A DNA stretch of 64,000 bases, from the NCBI RefSeq assembly GCF_965279055.1, contig NZ_OZ257125.1:2356001-2420000 (forward strand), in the 5' to 3' direction. Below are positions 35,134 through 43,549 of the stretch, one piece after another. The notes below the pieces were generated by a model. It was not told where the DNA came from, made no database searches, and worked only from the letters and a program-made list of their open reading frames with translations. The stretch's first letter is position 1. Each line of letters starts with the position of its first letter. The position numbers and the translations under genes were made by a program. The stretch comes from Hydrocarboniphaga sp965279055 (GTDB lineage Bacteria; Pseudomonadota; Gammaproteobacteria; Nevskiales; Nevskiaceae).

Positions 35134-35826
35134 TCAGCCGCCGAGATACGGTGGCGGCACCCAGGCCGCCTGCTCGTTGCCTTCGACCACCGGCTTGATG
35201 ACAATGTCGACGCGGCGGTTGCGCGCTTCCTTGACGTTGTCGCCGGTGCGGATCAGCGGCTCACGCTCGCCGCGGCCTTCCTCGCGCAGACGCGAGCCGG
35301 GCACGCCCTGCGACGCCAGGAAGCTGCCGACGGCCTGGGCGCGACGCTCCGACAGGCCCTGGTTGTAATCGGCAGCGCCGCTGGTGTCGGTGTGGCCGAC
35401 GACGTGAATTACGGTCTTGTCATAGTTACGCAGGATCGCGGCGACGCGGCCGTAGGCGTCCATCGCATCCGGGCGCAGCGTCGCGCTGCCAAGATCGAAG
35501 CTGACGTCGGCGGCGATCGCCACTTTCAGCGAACCGTCGGACAAGGTCGTCGTGCTCAGTTCGCCGCGCTGGATCTCCGGCGCCATCTGCTGCTCGACTT
35601 CCTTGCGCTGCTTGTCCATGTAATTGCCGACCGCGGCACCGGCCAGCGCACCGACCACGGCGCCGACGATGGGCGCGCCGCGCGCATGGCTGACGTTGTT
35701 GCCGATCACGCCGCCGACCACCGCACCGATACCGCCGCCGCGCTTGGCGTTGCGATTCGGGTCGTCGGCACAGCCGGCCACGCTGATCACCACAGCCGCC
35801 ACTACGGCCGCTCTGACAAGACTCAT
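35134..35826 (-). CDS. OmpA-family lipoprotein with glycine zipper
   Basis: 230 residues: signal peptide AAVVAAVVISVAGC with lipobox Cys19, a glycine-zipper segment (GGGIGAVVGGVIGN, PIVGAVVGALAGAAVGN) that may insert in the outer membrane, and a C-terminal OmpA/MotB peptidoglycan-binding domain (VVGHTDTSGAADYNQGLSER, RRAQAVGSFL, NRRVDIVI). Similar to YiaD-type lipoproteins. Its ATG overlaps the rnr stop (ATGA), coupling it to the RNase. Confidence 0.9.
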   Translation of the reverse strand: MSLVRAAVVAAVVISVAGCADDPNRNAKRGGGIGAVVGGVIGNNVSHARGAPIVGAVVGALAGAAVGNYMDKQRKEVEQQMAPEIQRGELSTTTLSDGSLKVAIAADVSFDLGSATLRPDAMDAYGRVAAILRNYDKTVIHVVGHTDTSGAADYNQGLSERRAQAVGSFLASQGVPGSRLREEGRGEREPLIRTGDNVKEARNRRVDIVIKPVVEGNEQAAWVPPPYLGG

Positions 35827-38150
35827 CTGGATCTCCGCTTCTTTTTGCTGGGAAGTGCGCGCGATTCTGTGTCGCGGTCCTGAACTATGGATGAACGCTG
35901 GCCGGATCCCTTGGTCGGGATCAACTCCAGATCGACCTTGCGTTCGTCGAGGTTCACGCGGACCACTTTGACTCGCACCGAATCGCCGAGATTATACGCG
36001 GTGCCGCTGCGCTCGCCGATCAGCCGGTGGTGCCGCGCCTCGAACTTGTAGTAGTCGTTCTTCAGCTGGCTGACGTGCACCAGGCCTTCGACATACAGGC
36101 CGGCGAGTTCGATGAACAGGCCGAACGGCGCGATGCCCGACACCAGGCCGTCGTGCTCTTCGCCGACGTGGTGGCTCATGTACTCGCACTTGAGCCAGGT
36201 GGTGACGTCGCGCGTCGCCTCGTCGGCGCGGCGCTCGGTCATCGAACTGTGCGCACCGGCCTTCTCCATCGCATCGACGCTGTAGGCGAAATCCTTGACC
36301 GGTTTCTTGTGGATCAGGTGCTTCAGCGCGCGATGCAGCAGCAGATCCGGATAGCGGCGGATCGGCGACGTGAAGTGCGAGTAGTGCGTCAGCGCCAGGC
36401 CGAAGTGGCCGAGGTTCTCGGCGCTGTAACGCGCCTGCATCAGCGAGCGCAGCATCACCGTCTGGATCAGCGGCTGGTCCGGGCGGCCCTTGGTGCGCGC
36501 CAGCATCGCCGCGTAGTCCTGGGTTTCCGGACGGTCGCTGCCGCCGAGCTTGAGACCGCGCTCGGTCAGGAATTCACGCAAGGCGGTGACCTTCATCGCG
36601 TCCGGCTTTTCGTGCACGCGGTACGGCGACGGGATCTTGGCCTTGGCGACGCGCTTGGCCGACTCGACGTTGGCCGCGACCATGCACTCCTCGATCAGCC
36701 GGTGCGCGACGTTGCGCTTGATCGGCACGATGCGGTCGATCTTGCGCTCGCTGCCGAACACGATCTTGGTTTCGTGGGTCTCGAAGTCGATCGCGCCGCG
36801 CTTTTCGCGCGCCTTGTAGAAGGCCTCGAACAGTTCCTTGAGCACCTGCACGTGCGGCACCGCATGCGGCTGGCGCGCGGCCTCGGGGCCGTTGGGGTTC
36901 TCCAGCATTGCGGCGACGTCTTCGTAAATCAGCCGCGCCTTGGAATTCATCACGCCTTCGTAGAAGGTCGACTTGGCGACTTCGCCATCGGGCTTGACGC
37001 GCATTTCGCAGACCATGCACAGGCGGTCGACGTTCGGGTTCAGCGAGCACAGGCCGTTGGACAGCTTCTCCGGCAGCATCGGGATCGCGCGCTGCGGGAA
37101 GTACACCGAGTTGCCGCGCGCCGCGGCTTCGGCGTCCAGCGCGGATTCCGGCGTGACGTAGGCGGCGACGTCGGCGATCGCGACCCACAGCGTCCAGCCG
37201 CCGCCGGTGCCGAACGGCCCCTTGCGCATCGCCTTGGCGTAGACCGCGTCGTCGAAGTCGCGCGAGTCGGCACCGTCGATGGTCATCAGCGGCAGGTCGC
37301 GCAGATCGACGCGGCCCTTGATCTGGTGCGGCTGCACCGTGTCCGGAATGCGCTCGGCCTCAATCAGCACGTTGTCCGGGAATTCGTTGGGCAGGCTGTG
37401 CGCGCGCACGGCCGCCTCGATCTCCATGCCCGGCGCGAGATGATCGCCGAGAATCTCGAGCACCTTGCCGACCGGCAAGGTGCGGTTGCCCGGCGGCGCG
37501 ACGATTTCGGCGACCACCATCTGGCCGTGCTTGGCGCCCATGCTGGCTTCCGGCGGGATCAGCAGGTCCTGCTGAACGCGCGGGTTGTCCGGGATCACGT
37601 AGCAGACGCCCTGGTCGACGTGCATGCGCCCGACCACTTCGCGCGAGCCGCGCTCCAGCACTTCCACCAGCGAGCCTTCCGGCCGGCCCTTGAAGTCGGT
37701 GCCGGTGATGCGCACCAGCACGCGATCGCCATTCATCAGCGAGCGCATCTGCCGCGGCGGCAGGAAGATGTCCGGGCCGCCTTCGTCGCGGCACAGGAAG
37801 CCGAAGCCGTCGCGATGCGCCTGTACCACGCCAGCGACCGCATTCATCTGCGCCACCGGGCCGTAGGAACCACGCCGGTTCTGCACCACCTGGCCGTCGC
37901 GGATCATCGCGCCGAGACGCTTCTCCAGCGCCGACTGCTGGTTGAGCTTGGTCAGCTGGAAGTGGCCGATCAGGTCGTCGACATTCAGCGGCCCGGCATG
38001 CTCGGTCAGCGTATCCAGGATCAGCTGGCGCGACGGAACCGGATCCTCGTAGCGGCCCTGCTCGGCCTGGTAATTGGGATCGCGGGCCTGCCAGTCGGGG
38101 GTCGCGGATGACTTGTTACGTGAGTTTTGAGAGTCGTTCTTTCGTTTCAT
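35823..38150 (-). CDS. rnr: ribonuclease R
   Basis: 3'-5' exoribonuclease degrading structured RNA. 775 residues from the ATG at 38150 (MKRKNDSQNSRNKSS, basic N-terminus): N-terminal HTH (DLIGHFQL region), two cold-shock domains (GFGFLCRDEGGPDIFLPP), the RNB catalytic domain (MTIDGADSRDFDDAVYA with the conserved Asp cluster), then the S1 domain (GLVSGIAPFGLFIELAGLYV) and a basic tail (PSKKKRRSR). The expected rnr-rlmB neighbourhood is kept. Confidence 0.96.
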   Translation of the reverse strand: MKRKNDSQNSRNKSSATPDWQARDPNYQAEQGRYEDPVPSRQLILDTLTEHAGPLNVDDLIGHFQLTKLNQQSALEKRLGAMIRDGQVVQNRRGSYGPVAQMNAVAGVVQAHRDGFGFLCRDEGGPDIFLPPRQMRSLMNGDRVLVRITGTDFKGRPEGSLVEVLERGSREVVGRMHVDQGVCYVIPDNPRVQQDLLIPPEASMGAKHGQMVVAEIVAPPGNRTLPVGKVLEILGDHLAPGMEIEAAVRAHSLPNEFPDNVLIEAERIPDTVQPHQIKGRVDLRDLPLMTIDGADSRDFDDAVYAKAMRKGPFGTGGGWTLWVAIADVAAYVTPESALDAEAAARGNSVYFPQRAIPMLPEKLSNGLCSLNPNVDRLCMVCEMRVKPDGEVAKSTFYEGVMNSKARLIYEDVAAMLENPNGPEAARQPHAVPHVQVLKELFEAFYKAREKRGAIDFETHETKIVFGSERKIDRIVPIKRNVAHRLIEECMVAANVESAKRVAKAKIPSPYRVHEKPDAMKVTALREFLTERGLKLGGSDRPETQDYAAMLARTKGRPDQPLIQTVMLRSLMQARYSAENLGHFGLALTHYSHFTSPIRRYPDLLLHRALKHLIHKKPVKDFAYSVDAMEKAGAHSSMTERRADEATRDVTTWLKCEYMSHHVGEEHDGLVSGIAPFGLFIELAGLYVEGLVHVSQLKNDYYKFEARHHRLIGERSGTAYNLGDSVRVKVVRVNLDERKVDLELIPTKGSGQRSSIVQDRDTESRALPSKKKRRSR

Positions 38151-38223
38151 TGACAAAGCATACTCGCATCGCCACAATTCGCGCCCTCGCAGCCCTCAAC
38201 ACGGACCGCGAGATCGCTTCAAA

Positions 38224-38308
<85 letters not shown>

Positions 38309-38341
38309 GTCACAAGTCCCGACCTGAATCGGGACACACAG

Positions 38342-38368
38342 AAAACCCCGCTAAATGCGGGGTTTTTT
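38342..38368 (+). terminator. rho-independent terminator of tRNA-Leu
   Basis: Stem aaaaccccgc / gcggggtttt with a 5-nt loop followed by a T run, 33 bases after the tRNA. The remaining 180 bases up to the TPR gene hold nothing I can identify. Confidence 0.9.
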
Positions 38369-38550
38369 GTTGCCTCGACGGTGATGGGCCGCCGCTGTAT
38401 CCAGGGAGCGCGCCGCGCTCGAGCCGGTCGACGGTCCGGGCGCCATCGCCGGTGCGAGCGCCGATCACCAGTCGACCCCGATGCCGCCCGTACGAGCCTC
38501 GGCTGCGCAAGCGGTGGTCGCCGCGACAGCGACCCCGACGCCTTGCGAGA

Positions 38551-39207
38551 CTAGCGCTTGGACAAGCGAGCCAGGGCCTGCTGCACCTCGGCGCGACGAC
38601 CCGCGTCCGCATCTTCGCGGCCCGGCCGCGGCGCCGCCGCCAGCGCCTTGGTCAGATAAATCTGCGCCTCGGCGTTTTGCTTCTGCTCCAGCAACAGGTC
38701 GCCATAGAAATAATTCGGATCGATGCCGTCGGGGTTGATCGCCAGGGCTTTCTGCAGATAAGCCGCCGCCTGCTTCTTGTCGCCGAACGCCAGCGGCCAG
38801 CCGGGCGCCTTCGCATACAGGCTGCCGAGCGAGGTGTAGACCGAACCATCCAGCGCCTTGGGGTCGATCTTTTCGGCGGCCAGCAGCAGATCGCGCGCCC
38901 GTTTTATCTTGTCGAGTGCGCCCAATCCGCCCTGGAACTTGGCGGCGCTGCTGAGCACGATGGCTTCCCAGATCATCGGCTCGGCGCGTGCCGGAAATTC
39001 CGCCACGACGCTCTCGGACCGCGTTATCAGTGCGTCGAAGCGGGATTCCTTCTCCGCCTCGGGTACCTGGTAATAGGCTTGTGCCCAGCCATGCTGGAGT
39101 TCGGCGATGCGATCGCCCAGCGTGTCGGCATGCGCCGGCAGCGCCATTGCCAGGACAAGGCCCAGCGCCAGCAACACCAGGCTTTTGCTGATCGGATTAT
39201 TGAACAT
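38551..39207 (-). CDS. exported TPR-like protein, last gene of the 5-gene operon
   Basis: 218 residues. MFNNPISKSLVLLALGLVLA and ALPAHA form a signal peptide. The mature protein is helical with TPR-like repeats (about 30-60, 130-165 KALDGSVYTSLGSLYAKAPG, 175-210 DPNYFYGDLLLEQKQNAEA), ending basic (QQALARLSKR). Resembles exported TPR proteins of the TatT-like type. The ATG at 39207 overlaps the 3' end of the SDR gene by 11 bases, so translation is coupled to the upstream cluster; a periplasmic scaffold or carrier role is inference. Confidence 0.78.
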   Translation of the reverse strand: MFNNPISKSLVLLALGLVLAMALPAHADTLGDRIAELQHGWAQAYYQVPEAEKESRFDALITRSESVVAEFPARAEPMIWEAIVLSSAAKFQGGLGALDKIKRARDLLLAAEKIDPKALDGSVYTSLGSLYAKAPGWPLAFGDKKQAAAYLQKALAINPDGIDPNYFYGDLLLEQKQNAEAQIYLTKALAAAPRPGREDADAGRRAEVQQALARLSKR

Positions 39208-40033
39208 GGCTGAGTACTCCGGTGACTGCATTGTGATCGAGCTGCGCGAACGGCCGCATACGCCGGCCCTGCTCGCGCAGTCCCTTGTCGACGAGCCGCG
39301 GAAACAGGCCATTGAGCTTGACGAAGAAGCGCTCCGGCCAGCCGAAGTAACGCTCGCGGGCGTTGCCGACGATCGCGTCGGCGATCGCCCGTGCCACTCT
39401 TTGCGGCTCGTCCTGCTTCATCGCGACCGCCTCCGCCATGCGGCTGACCGAGCCCTCGTTGATCGCGGTACGGGTATAGCGCGGCGCCACGTAGAGCACG
39501 TCGACGCCACTGCCCTCGAGTTCGCGGCGCAGCGCCTCGGAGAACCCTCGCAATGCGAATTTGCTCGCGGAGTACGCGCTGAAACAGGGGAAGCCGATCG
39601 AGCCGAAGATCGAACCCACGTTGACGATCAAGCCGCTTTGCTGGGCCTTGAACAAGGGCAGCACGGCCTGGGCCAGCTGCATCGGCGCGATCACATTGGT
39701 TCGCCACAGCTGTTGCAGCTTCTCGGCGCCCAGATCCTCGGTCATGCCGAAGAACGAAATGCCGGCGCAGTTGACGACGACGTCCAGCACTTGGCCGTTC
39801 TGCGTGGCCTCCGCTATCAGGCGCTGCGGGCCGCTCGCCACGGTCAGATCGCCCGGCAAAATCTCGGCCTTGCCGCCCAGATTGACGATGGCACTGGCGA
39901 TGTTGTCCAGCACCAGGGTCTTGCGTCCGGACAACAGCAGGCTCGCGCCCTGGCGGCCCAGTTCGAAGGCCAGTTCACGGCCGATGCCGCCGGACGCACC
40001 GGTCAGTAGTACCCGCTTGTTTTTCAGTTGCAT
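39197..40033 (-). CDS. SDR family oxidoreductase of the hemolysin/ligase operon
   Basis: 278-residue short-chain dehydrogenase: LLTGASGGIGREL near residue 8, VVNCAGISFFG, catalytic Ser in VGSIFGSIGF and Tyr/Lys in FSAYSASKFALRGFSE. The C-terminus is extended and basic, with FGWPERFFVKLNGLFP, which could associate with membrane. Starts 10 bases inside the 3' end of the diiron-like gene. Probably reduces or oxidises an intermediate made by its operon partners. Confidence 0.87.
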   Translation of the reverse strand: MQLKNKRVLLTGASGGIGRELAFELGRQGASLLLSGRKTLVLDNIASAIVNLGGKAEILPGDLTVASGPQRLIAEATQNGQVLDVVVNCAGISFFGMTEDLGAEKLQQLWRTNVIAPMQLAQAVLPLFKAQQSGLIVNVGSIFGSIGFPCFSAYSASKFALRGFSEALRRELEGSGVDVLYVAPRYTRTAINEGSVSRMAEAVAMKQDEPQRVARAIADAIVGNARERYFGWPERFFVKLNGLFPRLVDKGLREQGRRMRPFAQLDHNAVTGVLSHVQ

Positions 40034-40686
40034 GTCTGATGCTCCCGATGGAGATGGGCGAAGATGTCGCCGTAGAGCCGATAGAAACGTTTGGCCGCCT
40101 GCACCACGGCCTGCTGATCGGACGGCGTCATCTGCTCGACCAGCTCGCGAAAGAAATCGACGTGCTCCAGATCGAGCGAGCCGTGGCTGCTCAGATAGCT
40201 GAAGGCTTTTTTCGGCAACTGCAGTGCGCCGGCGATCTGCTGCGCGGCCTGAGTCGCCAGCGCCGTGCTCGTGCCTTCGAGCACATGCACCATGCCGAAG
40301 AAGCCCGCCGGATTGCCGCGTGCGCACAGGTCGTACGCATAGGCGACCATCATCTCGGTCTCGAACGACGGCGCTCCCGCGCGCACCGCTGCGGGGTCGC
40401 CGCCGCAGGCCGCGATGTCGTTGAGTACCCATTCGTGATGGCCATACTCCTCGTCGATATACGCGGTGATCTTGGCGCGCAGCCATTCGCGGTCGTCGTT
40501 GAGCCGCGCGCCGCAGGCCATCATCAGCGGCACGGTGTGCTTGACGTGGTAATAGGCCTGCGTCAGGAAGGCGATATACAGCGGCACCGTGACGCGCCCG
40601 GCCAGGGCGTCGGCGAAAAGCGGCTGCGCGAGCAGCGCCGCGCGCTCGTGCTGGGTTTCGGCTTGCAGGTGTTCGTAGAAACTCAT
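40024..40686 (-). CDS. TenA/heme-oxygenase-like (candidate diiron) oxidoreductase
   Basis: 220-residue all-helical protein of the heme-oxygenase-like superfamily (TenA, iron-containing redox enzymes). Candidate metal ligands sit in AYYHVKHTVP (His47/50), YIDEEYGHHEW (Glu79/80, His83/84), VHVLEGTST (Glu137) and SSHGSLDLEHVDFF (His168, Asp172, His175), the last resembling the DxxxH-type motif of diiron oxidases of this fold. Thiamin-salvage TenA usually has an active-site Cys and thi neighbours, absent here. ATG at 40686, 22 bases after the ligase. Likely oxidises the ligase product; untested. Confidence 0.78.
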   Translation of the reverse strand: MSFYEHLQAETQHERAALLAQPLFADALAGRVTVPLYIAFLTQAYYHVKHTVPLMMACGARLNDDREWLRAKITAYIDEEYGHHEWVLNDIAACGGDPAAVRAGAPSFETEMMVAYAYDLCARGNPAGFFGMVHVLEGTSTALATQAAQQIAGALQLPKKAFSYLSSHGSLDLEHVDFFRELVEQMTPSDQQAVVQAAKRFYRLYGDIFAHLHREHQTCN

Positions 40687-40708
40687 CTGGATTTTTTCTC
40701 GCAGCAGG

Positions 40709-42220
40709 TCATTCGAAAGCGAGTTCGTCGCAATACAGCGCGGCGATGGCGTCGGCGTAGGCGTGGCGAATCTGCGCACGGCGCAGACGGCCGTTGGCGG
40801 TGCCCTGATCGTTGCCGGGAGTGAAAGGTGCGGTCGCCGCGATCCAGCGACGGATGCGGGCGTAGTCCGGCAGTTCGCGATTGACCGCCGCGATCGCCTC
40901 CGCCACATCCGGCGTGCGCGCGACGATCACCGCAACATTGAACGGCGCGGCCTCACCGAATACCGCGGCCTGCGCGATGGCCGGCTGCAGGCACAGCTCA
41001 CGCTCGACCCATTCCGGAGCGACGTTGCGGCCGAACGAGGTGACGAAAATGTTCTTCTTGCGACCGGTGACATGCAGGAAGCCGTCGCCGTCGAAATGGC
41101 CGATGTCGCCGGTCGCCACTTCCTCATCGCGATCCACGGCCGGCTCACCGACGTAACCGCGATAGACATTGCCCGAGACCAGGATTTCGCCATCCGGCGC
41201 GATGCGGACACGCGCATGCGGCAGCGGTTTGCCGACGCTGTCGGCGCGCTGTGCGCCGGCGCAATTGAGCGCCACCACCGACGCGCATTCCGACAGCCCG
41301 TAGCCTTCGTAGACCGGCAAACCCAGCGCCTGCGCGCGTTGCAGCAGGCGCGGCGACACCGACGCACCGCCCACGGCGATGAAACTCAGGCAAGCCGGCG
41401 CCGGCATGCCGGCCTCGATCGCCGACACCATCGCCAGCAGCATCTGCGGCACCAGGATCACGCTGCTGGCGCGCGCGCCGCTGATCGCGGCCAGCAGCCT
41501 GCGCACATCGAGTTGCGAGGCGCCGGACAGGCCGACCTCGGCCAAAGGCCACAGGCAACTGGTCGCGCCGGCCAGCAGCGGTGCGTAGAGGCCGCCGATG
41601 TTCTCCAGCAAGGTGGACAGCGGCAATACGCTCAAATGGCGCGATTGCCTGTCCGCGCCGCTGGCCGCCAGCAGCGCTGCGGCGACGTTCTCCTGCTCCT
41701 CGAGCCCCAGGCTCACGCCCTTGGGTTCTCCGGTGGTGCCGGAGGTGTAGGTGATCTTGCAGGTGCCCGGATGCAGCGGCGTGGCCGGCAGCGACAGGTT
41801 GACCGCGTTGAGCGCGCCAAAAGCCGCAGGCCAGCTCCTCAGCGCCGAGGCCGGATGGCGCGCCAACGCCGGTGGCAGCGGGATCCTGGGGTCGATCAGC
41901 AGCGTGTCGACGCCGGCGTCGCGCAGCGCATGCGTCATCTGTGCTGTGGAGAAAAAAGGCGGCAGCGGCACGCACAGGATCTTCAGCCGCAGCGCGGCGA
42001 GTTCGACCAGCGCCCACGAAATACCGTTGTCGGCGAGCAGCGCGATGCGCTGGCAGCCGAGCCGCCGCAGTTCTGCGGAGATGGTCTCGATCGCCAGCGA
42101 CAGCTCGGCGTAGTCGAGCCGCGCCGTCGGGCTTTCCAGCGCGACCGCCTGCGGCCGCGCCAACGCGTGCTCGCGGATCGCCTGCAGCACGCGACTTGTC
42201 GGCATCGAGCGCGTCGTCAC
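40709..42220 (-). CDS. AMP-dependent acyl ligase/synthetase
   Basis: 503 residues of the ANL superfamily: P-loop KITYTSGTTGEPKGVSLG, YEGYGLSECASVVALN (A5), ATGDIGHFDGDGFLHVTGRKKN (A7-A8 hinge). In the C-terminal subdomain the A10 region reads TANGRLRRAQ, with Arg where the adenylating Lys normally lies. GTG start at 42220 overlaps the stop of the hemolysin-like gene (GTGA); ATG at 42205 is the alternative. Expected to activate a carboxylic, possibly fatty, acid. No carrier-protein or condensation domain is attached. Confidence 0.85.
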   Translation of the reverse strand: MTTRSMPTSRVLQAIREHALARPQAVALESPTARLDYAELSLAIETISAELRRLGCQRIALLADNGISWALVELAALRLKILCVPLPPFFSTAQMTHALRDAGVDTLLIDPRIPLPPALARHPASALRSWPAAFGALNAVNLSLPATPLHPGTCKITYTSGTTGEPKGVSLGLEEQENVAAALLAASGADRQSRHLSVLPLSTLLENIGGLYAPLLAGATSCLWPLAEVGLSGASQLDVRRLLAAISGARASSVILVPQMLLAMVSAIEAGMPAPACLSFIAVGGASVSPRLLQRAQALGLPVYEGYGLSECASVVALNCAGAQRADSVGKPLPHARVRIAPDGEILVSGNVYRGYVGEPAVDRDEEVATGDIGHFDGDGFLHVTGRKKNIFVTSFGRNVAPEWVERELCLQPAIAQAAVFGEAAPFNVAVIVARTPDVAEAIAAVNRELPDYARIRRWIAATAPFTPGNDQGTANGRLRRAQIRHAYADAIAALYCDELAFE

Positions 42221-42882
42221 GGTGCGCCCACTCCGGCCAGCGGCGCCAGCAACTGCTGCAAGCCACCGGGCGTACGCCGCAGCTCGCGCAGCAGACGCGC
42301 GGCCGGGCCGATGTCGCCGGCCATCACCGAAGGACGATGATCGTAGTAGCGGCCCCAGTGCCGGCGTTCTTCCGCGCTGAGCTTTTCCACCGGAGCCGGT
42401 GCGAGCACCTGCAGCGGCAGGCCGAGCCGCGAAAAGCTGTTGCACAGCCGCGCCGGGCCGGTGAACACCACCCAGTGGAATCCGTCCTGATGCAGGCGTT
42501 CGCAAAGCAGCGGAATCAGCTGGCGCAGCGCGCCGGGCGAAGCGCCGGCGAGATTGCCGACCTCGACGATATGGCAACGCGGCACCGGCCGACCGGCCAC
42601 TTGCGCGACCAGCGCCTCGACCGGCCGGTCGAGATAGTGTTCGAGGAACAGCAGCTCGCGCTTGCCGTCGCGTTCGGCGGCGCGCATGCCGAAGGCCGCG
42701 AGCAGCTCGCCGCTGTCGTCCTGAAGTCCGAACAGCCGCGGCATGAAGTTGTACAGCTCGGCGCCGTAGACCTCGGCGAAGCGCTCGGCGATGAAGCCCT
42801 GCAGTTCCGGGCGACGCTGCGGCTCGGCTTCGAGCAGCTCCAGTTCGACGGTTTGAGAGGCGGCGCGGCGGGCGCTGAGCAT
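42217..42882 (-). CDS. thermostable hemolysin-family protein (GNAT/AHL-synthase-like)
   Basis: 221 residues matching the thermostable hemolysin (delta-VPH) family: YGAELYNFMPRLFGLQ, LLFLEHYLDRPVE, IVEVGNLAGASPGALR and WVVFTGPARLCNSFSRLGL. From memory this family falls in the GNAT/autoinducer-synthase-like fold, so an acyltransferase role is more plausible than lysis. ATG at 42882 with AGGA upstream is preferred over a GTG at 42921. First gene of a five-gene minus-strand operon; AT-rich TATAAA (minus strand, 42976-42981) in the upstream gap is the only promoter-like element. Confidence 0.83.
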   Translation of the reverse strand: MLSARRAASQTVELELLEAEPQRRPELQGFIAERFAEVYGAELYNFMPRLFGLQDDSGELLAAFGMRAAERDGKRELLFLEHYLDRPVEALVAQVAGRPVPRCHIVEVGNLAGASPGALRQLIPLLCERLHQDGFHWVVFTGPARLCNSFSRLGLPLQVLAPAPVEKLSAEERRHWGRYYDHRPSVMAGDIGPAARLLRELRRTPGGLQQLLAPLAGVGAP

Positions 42883-43072
42883 GATCGGTCCTGAGTCCAA
42901 GCCCGCGAAACGGCGGGGCACGGATCAGTAATGGCAAGCCAGGTGCCAGCCGCCTGCTGGCGTGCAGGCCTATGATTTATATATCAATACCGACTTGTGC
43001 GGCTGACGGCGCAGCCTGCAAAAGCGCGACGTCCGCAAACTGCGTCGACAATTTTTGCAGGGTGCCGAGGGC

Positions 43073-43549
43073 TCAGCCGCCACAGGCCGGTGCGGTCTCG
43101 GGCTTCAGCAGGCGCCCCTCCGCCGTCACCAGCAGCACCACCCGCACGCGCGGGTCCGGCGGGCAGGCCGGCAGATAGCCGATCGCCGCCGAGGTGTCGG
43201 CGACGAAGCGCAACATCGCCTCCTCGGAAGCCAGAACATGCGGCGGCAGCACGCCATGGAAGTACTGTTCGTTCCAGTATTCCTGCTGTGCCTCGGCCGA
43301 CTGGTGCAGCACCTGGCGCGTGAGCCGCTGCCTCAGCGGATGGTCGGCCGGCAGGTTGACCGGCTGGATGCGCGTGCCATCGCTCCAGAACAGTTTGCGG
43401 CGCTTGAAGATCTGCGCGATTTCATCGGCGCCGGGCTGGTCGCCGCGCGCCGCGGCGACGACCACCGCCAGCAGCGGTTCCTCGGCGAGGCTGCGCGGTG
43501 ACGCCGCGACGAGCAGCATCGCCGCCAGCAAGCTGAGCCATCGCCGCAT
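43073..43549 (-). CDS. exported PstS-like (periplasmic phosphate-binding-fold) protein
   Basis: 158 residues: signal peptide RRWLSLLAAMLLVAAS, then a short PBP-like domain with GADEIAQIFKRRKLFWSDG, VNLPADHPLRQRLTRQVL, QQEYWNEQYFHGVLPP and VADTSAAIGYLPAC, the pattern of small PstS-like substrate-binding proteins. Start overlaps the porin stop by one base (TGATG), so the two are coupled. Stand-alone, with no ABC permease genes; perhaps a sensor or ligand-binding partner for the adjacent two-component system (inference). Confidence 0.75.
   Translation of the reverse strand: MRRWLSLLAAMLLVAASPRSLAEEPLLAVVVAAARGDQPGADEIAQIFKRRKLFWSDGTRIQPVNLPADHPLRQRLTRQVLHQSAEAQQEYWNEQYFHGVLPPHVLASEEAMLRFVADTSAAIGYLPACPPDPRVRVVLLVTAEGRLLKPETAPACGG

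Noticed and set aside
36027..38111. 694-codon plus-strand open frame opposite rnr
   Set aside because: It mirrors the rnr gene on the other strand; high GC makes antisense frames open. The sequence is His/Arg/Asp-rich without any recognisable fold, and rnr motifs are complete.
39197..40486. Long 429-codon reading for the SDR gene
   Set aside because: The extra N-terminal part is the out-of-frame overlap with the diiron-like gene; the SDR cofactor motif begins right after the ATG at 40033.
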